Positions 8,020 to 15,718 of a DNA stretch of 26,470 nucleotides are shown piece after piece. This DNA is from DASXMT01 sp035552655 (GTDB lineage Bacteria; Actinomycetota; Acidimicrobiia; Acidimicrobiales; RAAP-2). Location of the stretch: positions 1 through 26,470 of the forward strand of contig DASZLD010000150.1 of NCBI GenBank assembly GCA_035552655.1, in the 5' to 3' direction. Both the position numbers and the translations under genes were made by a program. The notes under the pieces are model-generated. The model searched no databases, had not been told where the DNA came from, and saw nothing but the letters and a program-made list of their open reading frames with translations. Each line of letters begins with the position of its first letter. Positions within the stretch are counted from its first letter, which is position 1.

Positions 8020-8844
8020 CTAGAAGTGGAAGCCGTAGTCGTGGATGACCCCGCTGGCCACCAGGCGCACGTACAGATCGGTCAGGGCCACGAACACCAG
8101 GCTCATCCAGGCGAACTGCATATGTCGGGCGTTGAGGGGGGTGAGGGCCTTCCACACCTTGTGCCGGACGGGCGCCTTGGAGAACTGCTTGACCCCGCCG
8201 CCGCATAGGTGGCGGCAGGCGTGGCAGCTGAGCGAGTAGAGCCACAGGAGGGCGGCATTGATGGCCAGGACGACCGTGCCCACGCTGATGCCGATGCCCT
8301 GGCCCGGCTGCTGGAAGGCCACCACGACGTCGATGGTCAGGATCACGTTGAACACCAGGCCGGCGTAGAAGAAGTAGCGGTGGATGTTCTGGAAGACGAG
8401 GGGAAAGCGCGACTCGCCGGTGTAGGAGTCGTGGGCGTCGGCCACCGAGCACGACGGCGGTGACAACCAGAACGACCGGTAGTAGGCCTTTCGGTAGTAG
8501 TAGCAGGTGAGCCGGAAGCCCAGCGGGAAGATGAGGATGAGCAGGGCGGGGGAGACCGTCCACCAGGTGATGATGGTGCTCGGGTGGCTACCGGGGACGC
8601 AGCTGGCCGTGAGGCACGGGGAGTAGAACGGGGAGATCAGGTTCCGGTGCAGCGATGCGCCGGCGTAGTAGTCCTTGTTCGAGAATGCGGCCCAGGTGGC
8701 GTAGCCCACGAACAGGGTCAGCACGGTGGCCGTCACCACCGGCAGGACCCACCAGGTGTCCCTGCGCAGGGTGGGGACTTCCGGGCCGCCCCGCACGCCC
8801 CCCAGGACCACCGGGGTAACTGTTGCGTCCTCCAACGTGGTCAA
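8020..8844 (-). CDS. sdhC: Succinate dehydrogenase membrane anchor, Sdh1-type
   Basis: This 274-residue protein has five hydrophobic segments (about residues 31-54, 91-112, 151-177, 186-207, 241-265), so one large subunit does the job of SdhC and SdhD. Histidines within or beside helices (H155, H241) could be haem ligands. Helix 4 ends in the motif C207-H208-x-C210-R-H212-x-C214. Mycobacterium smegmatis Sdh1 is reported to carry a membrane-embedded Rieske-like [2Fe-2S] centre, and this Cys/His set is a good candidate for the equivalent ligands. C77, C82, C114 and C132 add to an unusually Cys-rich protein. I chose a TTG start at 8844 because AGGGAGG lies six bases upstream; the open frame beyond has no such support. 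Confidence 0.85.
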   Translation of the reverse strand: MTTLEDATVTPVVLGGVRGGPEVPTLRRDTWWVLPVVTATVLTLFVGYATWAAFSNKDYYAGASLHRNLISPFYSPCLTASCVPGSHPSTIITWWTVSPALLILIFPLGFRLTCYYYRKAYYRSFWLSPPSCSVADAHDSYTGESRFPLVFQNIHRYFFYAGLVFNVILTIDVVVAFQQPGQGIGISVGTVVLAINAALLWLYSLSCHACRHLCGGGVKQFSKAPVRHKVWKALTPLNARHMQFAWMSLVFVALTDLYVRLVASGVIHDYGFHF

Positions 8845-8850
8845 GCCGAG

Positions 8851-8857
8851 CCTCCCT
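8851..8857 (-). promoter_or_regulatory. Ribosome binding site deciding the TTG start of sdhC
   Basis: The minus strand reads AGGGAGG here, followed by six bases and TTG. It is among the strongest Shine-Dalgarno matches in the window and supports a rare start codon for the first gene of the sdh operon. Confidence 0.7.
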
Positions 8858-8997
8858 CTACCGGCCCGCGAAGGCCTGAAATTCCGCGCGAGCCACAGGG
8901 CCCGGAGCGCTGACGGTGCATCATCTTTCCACTCCGCCGGGGGGTACGTGAAACTGCGGGGGTCCCGGCCGCGGAACGAGACGCCCCTGGGCACGCG

Positions 8998-9003
8998 TAG
9001 GCT
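8998..9003 (+). promoter_or_regulatory. Putative -10 box of the AAA+ gene, leaderless
   Basis: TAGGCT is followed by seven bases and then the ATG at 9011. There is no Shine-Dalgarno sequence, so a leaderless transcript is likely. The 166-bp divergent gap between sdhC and this gene (8845-9010) otherwise holds nothing I can name beyond the sdhC ribosome site. Confidence 0.55.
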
Positions 9004-9010
9004 CCTCGTC

Positions 9011-10483
9011 ATGACCCCGCCCGAGTTCGCCGAAGCCGCAGATCTCACGCAAGCGCCCACCGGTCCACCACCGGATGTGGCGACATTGGGCCAGCTCAGA
9101 GCGTCGGGCTGGCAGCCCACAACGGTCGCCGCCGAGATCAGGCGCAATGCCGCCACCCGGATCGCCGCCGGCCAGCCCCTGGTCCGCGGTGTGCTCGGGT
9201 TCGAGGACACCGTGCTTCCCCAGCTGGAGAACGCCGTGCTCGCCGGTCACGACATCATCCTGTTGGGGGAGCGGGGACAGGCCAAGACCCGGTTGATCCG
9301 CTCGCTGGTCGGCCTGCTCGACGAGTGGCTGCCCATCGTGGCCCACTCGGAGATCAACGACGACCCGTTCGCTCCGGTGTCCCGGTACGCCAAGGACCTG
9401 GTGGCCGAGCAGGGCGACGACACTCCTATCTCCTGGGTCCCCCGCGGCGACCGCTACGGCGAGAAGCTGGCCACCCCGGACACCTCCATCGCCGACCTCA
9501 TCGGTGAGGTGGACCCCATCCGGGTGGCCGAGGGTCGGTATCTGTCCGACGAGCTGACCATCCACTACGGGCTGGTGCCCCGGCTCAACCGGGGGATCTT
9601 CGCCGTGAACGAGCTCCCCGACCTGGCCGAGCGGATCCAGGTGGGGCTGCTCAACGTGCTGGAGGAACGGGACGTGCAGATCCGCGGTCACCGGGTCCGC
9701 CTTCCCCTCGACATCATGCTGGTGGCGACGGCCAACCCCGAGGACTACACCAACCGGGGCCGGATCATCACCCCGTTGAAGGATCGCTTCGGTGCCCAGA
9801 TCCGTACCCACTATCCGCCCGACGCCGCCACCGAGCTGGCCATCGCCAAGTCGGAGTCCCGGGTTCCCGGTGACATCGCCGCCGGCTCCGGCGTGACCCG
9901 GGTCGAGGTGCCGGACTTCATGGCCGAGGTGGTGGCCGAGCTGAGCCAGCTGGCCCGGCAGAGCCCCCATCTCAACCAGCGGTCGGGGGTGTCGGTCCGG
10001 CTCACCATCGCCAACTACGAGACGTTGACGGCCAATGCCACCCGCCGCGCCCTCCGGGCCGGCGAGACCGAGGTGGTCCCCCGGGTGTCGGACCTGCAGT
10101 CGCTGGTGGCCTCGACCCAGGGCAAGGTGGAGATAGAGACGCTCGAGGAGGGTCGGGAAGAGCTGCTCATGTCCCAGCTGGTCTCCGCCGCCGTCCTGGT
10201 CGTCTTCCGCCGCCGGGTGGTGCTGGACGATCCCCAAGGTGTGGTGGCCGCCTTCAGCGAGGACACCGTCGTCCACGCCGGCGACGATCTTCCCTCGTCG
10301 GCCTACGCCCAGACGCTGACCCGCATGCCGGTGCTGTCCGGTCCGGTACTGGCCTTGGCCGGCTCCGAGGACCCGGCCGTGGTGGCCAGCGCGTTGGAGT
10401 TCGTACTGGAAGGGCTGCATCTGACCAAACGGCTGAACAAGGAAGCGGCGGGGGCCCGGGCCACCTACCGCGGTCGGGGCTGA
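9011..10483 (+). CDS. ChlI/MoxR-like AAA+ ATPase (Rv0958 type)
   Basis: This 490-residue protein is an AAA+ ATPase of the magnesium-chelatase ChlI/MoxR group. Walker A is LLGERGQAKT (K92). The Walker B region is GIFAVNELPDL, with asparagine where aspartate is usual before the glutamate, and sensor-1 is VATANPED (N242). PLKDRFGAQI follows around residue 255. Such proteins remodel partner proteins together with a VWA protein, which is exactly the next gene, four bases downstream. The pair matches Rv0958-Rv0959 of M. tuberculosis, whose function is not settled. No other chlorophyll or cobalamin chelatase genes are nearby, so a chelatase role is unlikely. The frame is open further upstream, but the family starts here. 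Confidence 0.85.
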   Translation: MTPPEFAEAADLTQAPTGPPPDVATLGQLRASGWQPTTVAAEIRRNAATRIAAGQPLVRGVLGFEDTVLPQLENAVLAGHDIILLGERGQAKTRLIRSLVGLLDEWLPIVAHSEINDDPFAPVSRYAKDLVAEQGDDTPISWVPRGDRYGEKLATPDTSIADLIGEVDPIRVAEGRYLSDELTIHYGLVPRLNRGIFAVNELPDLAERIQVGLLNVLEERDVQIRGHRVRLPLDIMLVATANPEDYTNRGRIITPLKDRFGAQIRTHYPPDAATELAIAKSESRVPGDIAAGSGVTRVEVPDFMAEVVAELSQLARQSPHLNQRSGVSVRLTIANYETLTANATRRALRAGETEVVPRVSDLQSLVASTQGKVEIETLEEGREELLMSQLVSAAVLVVFRRRVVLDDPQGVVAAFSEDTVVHAGDDLPSSAYAQTLTRMPVLSGPVLALAGSEDPAVVASALEFVLEGLHLTKRLNKEAAGARATYRGRG

Positions 10484-10487
10484 GCCC

Positions 10488-12518
10488 GTGGGCTGGCGCT
10501 TCGACTACCGGCGCTGGGACGGCACCCAGGACGGCCTGATCGACGACACCGATGCGGTGCTGAGCGAGCTGACCGACGACCTCCTGGCCAACGGGGACCT
10601 GCACGAGGCCCTGCAGCGCATGTTGAACCGCGGGTGGGAGACCCCCGACGGCGAACAGGTCCAGGGCCTGCGGGAGCTCCTCGATCGCCTGCGGCTCGAG
10701 CGCGAGGACCAGCTCGATCGCGGTGATCTGGGTGGGGCCTATAGCGAGATCGCCGACCAGCTCCAAGACGTCCTGGACGAGGAGCGCGACGGCATCGACC
10801 AGCTGGAGACCGACGCCCGGAACTCGGGTGACGACCGCCGCCAGCAAGTCACTGACGAGGTGGCGACCGAACGGCGCATGCAGCTCGACCTGCTCCCGTC
10901 CGACCTGGCCGGCATGGTCAAGGAGCTCCAGAGCTACGAGTTCGTCTCGTCCGAAGCCAGGCAGCACTTCGAGGAGCTGATGGAGAAGCTCAAAGAAGAG
11001 GTGACCCGGACCTACTTCGAGCAGATGTCCGAGGCCATGGCCAATCCCGACCCCGAGCAGCTGGCCCGGATGCGCGAGGCCTTCGACGCCCTCAACCGCA
11101 TGCTCGAACAGCGAGAGGCGGGCGAGCCCCTCGACCCCACCTTCGAGTCGTTCATGGAACGCTTCGGCGACCTGTTCCCGGGGAACCCGGCCACCCTGGA
11201 CGAGCTCCTCGAGCAGCTGGCCGCCCAGATGGCCGCGGCCCAGGCCATGTGGAACTCGATGTCGCCCGAGCAGCGGGCTCAGCTCCAGGGGTTGGCCGAA
11301 TCGCTGCTGGAAGACATGGACCTGCGCTGGCAGGTCGACCGGCTGGGCGAGAACCTGCGGAAGGCCTTCCCCGACGCCGGGTGGGAGCAGCGCATGCGGT
11401 TCAGCGGCGACGAGCCCCTGAGCATGTCAGGGGCGACCGATGCCGCCGCCCGCCTGCGCGACCTCGACGAGCTCGAAGCGTTCCTGCGTTCGGCCAACTC
11501 CCCGGCCCAGCTGTCCGAGGTCGATCTGGACAAGGTCGCCCGCCACCTGGGTGACGACGCAGCCAAGTCGCTCGACCGGTTGGCCAAGCTGGCCAAGCAG
11601 CTGGCCGACGCCGGTCTCATCGAGCAACGCGAGGGTCGCTACGAGCTGACCCCCCAGGGCATCCGCCGCATCGGGCAACAGGCCCTGTCCGACCTCTTCG
11701 GCCAGCTGGACAAGGACCGGATCGGCAACCACCGGGCCACCTGGGCGGGCGTGGGCCACGACCGGGAAGAGACGACCAAGGCCTACGAGTTCGGGGATCC
11801 GTTCAATCTGGACCTGTCCCGCACCGTGCACAACGCCGTGCGCCGGGCCGGCAGCGGCGTCCCCGTCCGGCTCTCGCCCGACGACTTCGAGGTCATCGAG
11901 ACCGAGGCACTGACCCGATCGGCCACCGTGCTGCTCCTGGACCTGTCCCTGTCCATGCCCATGCGGGACAATTTCGTCCCGGCCAAGAAGATGGCCCTGG
12001 CCCTGCACACCCTGATCTCCAGCCGGTTCCCCCGGGACTACCTGGGCATCGTGGGGTTCTCGGAGGTGGCCCGGGTCATCGAGCCCGAGGATCTGCCCAC
12101 GGTCAGCTGGGACTACGTCTACGGCACCAACCTGCAGCACGGCCTGCTCCTGGCCCGCAAGATGTTGGCCCATCAGCCCGGGACCAAGCAGATCATCCTG
12201 GTCACCGACGGCGAGCCCACCGCCCACCTGGTCCACTACGGCGACGGCGGCTACGACGTCGAATTCAACTACCCGCCCGTTCCCGAGACGCTCGAGGTCA
12301 CCCTGGCTGAGGTCATGCGGTGCACCCGGGGCCAGATCACCATCAACACCTTCCTGCTGGAGCCGGACCGGGCCCTCCGGGGATTCGTCGAACAGCTCAC
12401 CCGGATTAACAAGGGGCGGACGTTCGCCACCACGCCCGGGGAGCTGGGTGACTACGTCCTGGTCGATTTCCTCCAGCACAAGCGGACGTTGCGCACCCGC
12501 GGGCGACGAGCGGGCTGA
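10488..12518 (+). CDS. VWA-domain protein, partner of the AAA+ ATPase (Rv0959 type)
   Basis: This 676-residue protein has a long charged, helical N-terminal part (about 1-440) with several Glu/Leu-rich segments that may form coiled coils. A von Willebrand A domain follows from about residue 475. The metal-ion site is intact: DLSLS (D485, S487, S489), a threonine in YGTNLQHG, and VTDGEP. No signal peptide or membrane helix is visible, so it should act in the cytoplasm. AAA+/VWA pairs commonly act as chaperones that insert metals or activate enzymes; the target here is unknown. The GTG start lies four bases after the ATPase stop codon, with GGGGCTGAG overlapping that end, which indicates one operon. 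Confidence 0.87.
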   Translation: MGWRFDYRRWDGTQDGLIDDTDAVLSELTDDLLANGDLHEALQRMLNRGWETPDGEQVQGLRELLDRLRLEREDQLDRGDLGGAYSEIADQLQDVLDEERDGIDQLETDARNSGDDRRQQVTDEVATERRMQLDLLPSDLAGMVKELQSYEFVSSEARQHFEELMEKLKEEVTRTYFEQMSEAMANPDPEQLARMREAFDALNRMLEQREAGEPLDPTFESFMERFGDLFPGNPATLDELLEQLAAQMAAAQAMWNSMSPEQRAQLQGLAESLLEDMDLRWQVDRLGENLRKAFPDAGWEQRMRFSGDEPLSMSGATDAAARLRDLDELEAFLRSANSPAQLSEVDLDKVARHLGDDAAKSLDRLAKLAKQLADAGLIEQREGRYELTPQGIRRIGQQALSDLFGQLDKDRIGNHRATWAGVGHDREETTKAYEFGDPFNLDLSRTVHNAVRRAGSGVPVRLSPDDFEVIETEALTRSATVLLLDLSLSMPMRDNFVPAKKMALALHTLISSRFPRDYLGIVGFSEVARVIEPEDLPTVSWDYVYGTNLQHGLLLARKMLAHQPGTKQIILVTDGEPTAHLVHYGDGGYDVEFNYPPVPETLEVTLAEVMRCTRGQITINTFLLEPDRALRGFVEQLTRINKGRTFATTPGELGDYVLVDFLQHKRTLRTRGRRAG

Positions 12519-12641
12519 GGGCCGAATACCTGATCGGACGGGATTTCACCTTGCGTTTTGGGCTGCAATGGGGAAAGATGACACCGTTGTAGTTACATAC
12601 GTGCTATGCGGAAGCGACCAGCAACCGCAGAGCTGAGCGGT

Positions 12642-12650
12642 GAGGGGAGG
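12642..12650 (+). promoter_or_regulatory. Strong ribosome binding site of the first whiB
   Basis: GAGGGGAGG lies eight bases before the ATG at 12659. Unlike many genes here, this one is clearly leadered. The 140-bp gap upstream (12519-12658) is locally AT-richer than its surroundings, as expected for a promoter. A weak -35/-10 pair (TTGCGT at 12551 and AAAGAT at 12574, 17-base spacer) can be proposed but not defended strongly. Confidence 0.6.
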
Positions 12651-12658
12651 CGTGCCCG

Positions 12659-12940
12659 ATGGACATCGTGTCGCTTCTGTACGGACGCCAAGAGCAGAAT
12701 TGGCAAACCAAGGCCAACTGCATGGGAGTGGACCCCGACTTGTTCTTTCCCGAACGGGGAGCATCGACTCGGGAAGCCAAAGAGGTCTGCCGAGGCTGTG
12801 TGGTCCGCGAGGACTGCCTCGAATATGCCCTGGCCAACGGGGAGAAGTTCGGCATCTGGGGCGGCCTGTCCGAACGGGAGCGCCGCCGCCTGCGCCGCGC
12901 CCGGGCCATGCAGCGAAGGGCTGTGGTCAGCGCCTCCTGA
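12659..12940 (+). CDS. WhiB-family iron-sulfur transcriptional regulator
   Basis: This 93-residue protein has the four cysteines that hold a [4Fe-4S] cluster in WhiB proteins: C21, C44, C47 and C53 (C-x22-C-x2-C-x5-C). The GIWGG turn follows at 65-69 and then a strongly basic tail (ERERRRLRRAR) that binds DNA. WhiB proteins partner with the primary sigma factor and sense redox state or nitric oxide in actinobacteria. I cannot assign it to a numbered subfamily with certainty. Its 3' end overlaps that of the FtcD-like gene on the other strand by 14 bases. A second whiB lies about 1 kb away on the minus strand. Confidence 0.93.
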   Translation: MDIVSLLYGRQEQNWQTKANCMGVDPDLFFPERGASTREAKEVCRGCVVREDCLEYALANGEKFGIWGGLSERERRRLRRARAMQRRAVVSAS

Positions 12941-13787
12941 TCGGCACGTTCGGCCCCCCGGCCGACTCGAGCCGCGCTTCGATGGTGCGGTCCTGGCTCA
13001 CGTCGAGCTCTCGATGGCGCGCCACGGGGATGGCCGCGAGCACGGGAGCCGGAATCAGGCCCACCAGCTCGGCCCGGACCACCGATCCGCCGAGTTGGGT
13101 CACCGCTCGGGCGATCAGGTCGTAGGCCTGGGCCGGTCCCAGGGCCTGCGGATCGATCAGGTTGCAACTGACCTGGGCCCCGGCGCCAACCGGTAATCCC
13201 AAGCTCAACAGAGCCGGCCCTCGGATGGTCCGTGCCACCCGGCGGGCGACCGTGAGGGGTGATGCCTCGCCGTCCTCCCGACCCGTCACCCAGACGTTGT
13301 AGGCCACCAGCACCGGACGGGCACCGACGGCCGAGGCGCCGGCCGTGGGATGGGGAAGCTGCGGTCCGGTGTCGGGATCGAGCGATCGAAAGGCCTGGCG
13401 TCTGATGGTGGGGAGGCTCCGTTCGGGTCCGTAACAGAAGCAGGGCAACTGCAGATGCCGGCCGGCCCACCGGGCGAAGTCGTCCCGTAGCGAGACGGCC
13501 TCAGCCAGGCCCCCATCCAGGGCCACGAAGGGCACGACGTCGGCCGCTCCCAGGCGGGGGTGGACCCCACGGTGGGCCCGCATGTCGATCAACGCGCACG
13601 CCTCTTCGACCACCGCCCGCGAAGCGATCACGACATCAGGAGACGGGCCTCCGAGGGTGAGCACCGAACGGTGATGGTCGGGATCGGAGTGGACATCGAG
13701 CAACGCCGGTCCGGCCACCGAAGCGATGGCGTCGATGACTCTTTCATCCCGGCCTTCGCTGATGTTGACGACACACTCGATGGTCAC
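12927..13787 (-). CDS. Glutamate formiminotransferase-like protein (FtcD N-terminal type)
   Basis: This 286-residue protein opens with the family hallmark IECVVNISEGRD. It carries AHRGVHPRLGAADVVPFV, where H76 in the HPR motif matches the catalytic histidine of formiminotransferases. It has only the formiminotransferase half; the cyclodeaminase half of animal FTCD is absent. The enzyme would move a formimino group between formiminoglutamate and tetrahydrofolate in histidine breakdown. No hut genes are nearby, so the natural substrate is uncertain. The GTG at 13787 is chosen because family similarity starts there; no good ribosome site is present. It lies 31 bases downstream of the second whiB and may be co-transcribed with it. 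Confidence 0.8.
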   Translation of the reverse strand: MTIECVVNISEGRDERVIDAIASVAGPALLDVHSDPDHHRSVLTLGGPSPDVVIASRAVVEEACALIDMRAHRGVHPRLGAADVVPFVALDGGLAEAVSLRDDFARWAGRHLQLPCFCYGPERSLPTIRRQAFRSLDPDTGPQLPHPTAGASAVGARPVLVAYNVWVTGREDGEASPLTVARRVARTIRGPALLSLGLPVGAGAQVSCNLIDPQALGPAQAYDLIARAVTQLGGSVVRAELVGLIPAPVLAAIPVARHRELDVSQDRTIEARLESAGGPNVPIRRR

Positions 13788-13804
13788 GAGCGAGGGCCGT
13801 CCGG

Positions 13805-13818
13805 CCACTCCGGAGTGG
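13805..13818. repeat. Perfect 14-bp palindrome between whiB and the FtcD-like gene
   Basis: CCACTCCGGAGTGG reads the same on both strands. It begins directly after the whiB stop codon and ends 17 bases before the FtcD-like start codon. As RNA it would form a short hairpin with a four-base loop, extended by a G-U and a G-C pair (13803-13820). It may be an operator, a processing or attenuation hairpin, or chance. Confidence 0.6.
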
Positions 13819-14061
13819 TCAGACCCGAGCAGCGTGGGACATGCGGCGACGGCGGAGGATGCGGCGGCGCTCCCGCTCCGATTTGCCGCCCCAGACCCCG
13901 TGATCGACCCGCTCGTCCAAGGCATACTGGAGACAGGCCTCGGCGACGGGGCATTCGGCGCAGACCCGCTGCGCCTCTTGGACACCGATGCCGTCGCTGG
14001 GGAAGAAGAAGGACGGCGAGAGCTCCCGGCACTTACCCTGACTCATCCAGTCCGTTCCCAT
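13819..14061 (-). CDS. WhiB-family iron-sulfur transcriptional regulator, second copy
   Basis: This 80-residue protein has the WhiB cysteine set C11, C34, C37 and C43, the GVWGG turn at 55-59 and a basic tail (KSERERRRILRRRR). It has almost no sequence before the first cysteine, so it is a minimal WhiB. GGAGG lies four bases before the ATG at 14061, which decides against the much longer upstream frame. The cluster would be cytoplasmic and redox-sensitive. It points toward the FtcD-like gene and away from htrA, sharing a 119-bp divergent promoter region with the latter. The two whiB proteins in this window differ clearly in length and sequence, so they are not a recent duplication. Confidence 0.92.
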   Translation of the reverse strand: MGTDWMSQGKCRELSPSFFFPSDGIGVQEAQRVCAECPVAEACLQYALDERVDHGVWGGKSERERRRILRRRRMSHAARV

Positions 14062-14180
14062 ACGACCTCCCTGACATTCGGCGGCGGCCTCGTCGTGATC
14101 GGTGCTGATCCCGCTCCCGCCCGTTCCACAGGTAGTCTCCCATTTCAAGGTGTTCTTCGGCGCGAAACGAGCCAGAGTTG

Positions 14181-15683
14181 ATGGAATCCTCACAATTTTC
14201 TTATGGAGGACCAGGGTCTTCTTATGAAGGGCCGACAGGTCGGCCTCAGGAAGGACCCGCTGACGACGCCGATGGGCGGGATTCCTCCCCGTCCTACCCA
14301 CCCCCGGGGTCCGGCCCCAGGCCTGTCCCCGAGGCGCCACAAGGGGCGCCAGCACCACCCCCACCCCTCTTGGCCCCTCCGCCTGCGCCCGGTTACCCGA
14401 TGGGATCGCCCTATCCCCCGGCCGGGGGCTACTACGGCTATCCCGGTCACTACGGCGGCGGCTATGGCCCCCCCGGCTATGGACCTGGGTTCACGTACCC
14501 GCAACCGCCACCGCGACGCCAGGTGGTCCGCCACACCCTGACCCGAAGGAATTGGATAGCGGTGGTGGTCGCCACCGCCGTCCTGGCCGCCGCCGTCGGA
14601 GCGATCGCCGGTGCGGTGGTGGGGATCAATCACCAGCAAACCGTGGTCGAGAAGTTCTTCCCCAACAAGAGCGAGCTGGCCCAACCCCAGGACATCCAAG
14701 CGGTCCTGGCCAAGGTGGAACCAGCGGTGGTGTCCATCGACAGCCACGCCGTGCAGAACTCCGGCGGTGACTTCGTCGAGGCCGCGGGCACGGGCATGAT
14801 CCTCACCCCACAGGGCGAGGTACTGACCAACAACCACGTCGTCTCGGGGGCCTCTTCCGTCACGGCCACGTTGTTCGGCCAGACCAAGTCGTTGCCCGCC
14901 CACGTCATCGGGACCGACCCCAGCCGCGATCTGGCCCTGGTCCAGATCGACAACGCCAGCAACCTGCCCACGGTGACGTTGGGGGACTCGGGACAGACCC
15001 AGGTGGGAGACGACGTCCTGGCCATCGGCAATGCCCTGGCCCTGTCCGGCGGCCCGTCGGTCACCCAGGGCATCGTCTCGGCCGAGAACCGTTCGCTGTC
15101 GACCCAGGATGACAGTGGCAAGACCGAGAACCTGTCGGGCCTGCTCCAGACCGACGCGGCCATCAATCCGGGTAACTCGGGGGGCCCGCTGGTCAACGCC
15201 CAGGCCCAGGTGATCGGCATCAACACCGCAGTGGCGGCCAGCAGCCAGGGCAACGCACCGACCCAGAACATCGGGTTCGCCATCGCCATCGACTCGGTGA
15301 AGCCCCAGCTGGCCAGCCTCAGACAGGGGGGAACGGGCGGTCCTGGCACCACCTCTCCCACCCCTACACCGGCGGCCAACACGGCCTACATGGGCGTCAC
15401 CGTCCAGAGCGTGTCCCCGTCGCTGCAGCAACAGGACCACCTCACCCCGGCCGCCGGTGCCCTCGTCAGCAGCGTCCAAGCCGGGAGCCCGGCAGACCAG
15501 GCCGGACTGAAAACCAACGATGTCGTCGTGTCGCTGAACGGCACGCCCATCTCCACGGCCACCGCCCTGACCGCTGCGCTGCACCCGCTGAAGCCAGGAG
15601 ATGTGGTCAAGGTCGGCATCTACCGGGGGAGCGCGCAACAGACGGTCAGCGTCACACTCGGGACGAATCCCGCAGCCGGGTAG
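14181..15683 (+). CDS. HtrA/DegP-like serine protease with PDZ domain
   Basis: This 500-residue membrane-anchored protease has four parts. The cytoplasmic head (1-120) is rich in Pro, Gly and Tyr (YGYPGHYGGGYGPPGYGPG) and probably disordered. One transmembrane helix lies at about 126-148. The trypsin-like domain has an intact triad: H219 (TNNHVV), D250 (SRDLAL) and S333 (GNSGGPL). The C-terminal PDZ domain is at about 400-495. It is built like mycobacterial PepD/HtrA and should degrade or refold misfolded proteins outside the membrane. The N-terminus contains a near repeat (SYGGPG / SYEGPTG). A TTG immediately before the ATG is an alternative start. A TAGTCT box at 14133 could be its -10 element. 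Confidence 0.92.
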   Translation: MESSQFSYGGPGSSYEGPTGRPQEGPADDADGRDSSPSYPPPGSGPRPVPEAPQGAPAPPPPLLAPPPAPGYPMGSPYPPAGGYYGYPGHYGGGYGPPGYGPGFTYPQPPPRRQVVRHTLTRRNWIAVVVATAVLAAAVGAIAGAVVGINHQQTVVEKFFPNKSELAQPQDIQAVLAKVEPAVVSIDSHAVQNSGGDFVEAAGTGMILTPQGEVLTNNHVVSGASSVTATLFGQTKSLPAHVIGTDPSRDLALVQIDNASNLPTVTLGDSGQTQVGDDVLAIGNALALSGGPSVTQGIVSAENRSLSTQDDSGKTENLSGLLQTDAAINPGNSGGPLVNAQAQVIGINTAVAASSQGNAPTQNIGFAIAIDSVKPQLASLRQGGTGGPGTTSPTPTPAANTAYMGVTVQSVSPSLQQQDHLTPAAGALVSSVQAGSPADQAGLKTNDVVVSLNGTPISTATALTAALHPLKPGDVVKVGIYRGSAQQTVSVTLGTNPAAG

Positions 15684-15686
15684 GCT
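15681..15686 (+). promoter_or_regulatory. Putative -10 box overlapping the htrA stop codon
   Basis: TAGGCT uses the TAG stop codon of the htrA-like gene as its first three bases. It lies 32 bases before the GTG at 15719, so transcription starting just downstream would leave a short leader containing AGGAGG (15705-15710). Confidence 0.35.
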
Positions 15687-15718
15687 TGCTCCGCTGTCTT
15701 TTCCAGGAGGAACCCACT

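Noticed and set aside
8921..10420. Long minus-strand open frame (499 codons) opposite the AAA+ gene
   Set aside because: It is a shadow of the real gene in high-GC DNA. Its protein is low-complexity in Gly, His and Asp with no family signature, while the plus strand encodes clear AAA+ motifs.
12519..12658. Small RNA or riboswitch in the AT-richer gap before the first whiB
   Set aside because: I could not find a stable paired structure or terminator. The composition is explained by a promoter plus a ribosome site.
14190..15638. Long minus-strand open frame opposite the htrA-like gene
   Set aside because: The plus strand has a complete serine-protease triad and PDZ domain. The antisense product is Gly/Arg/Asp-rich with no recognisable domain.
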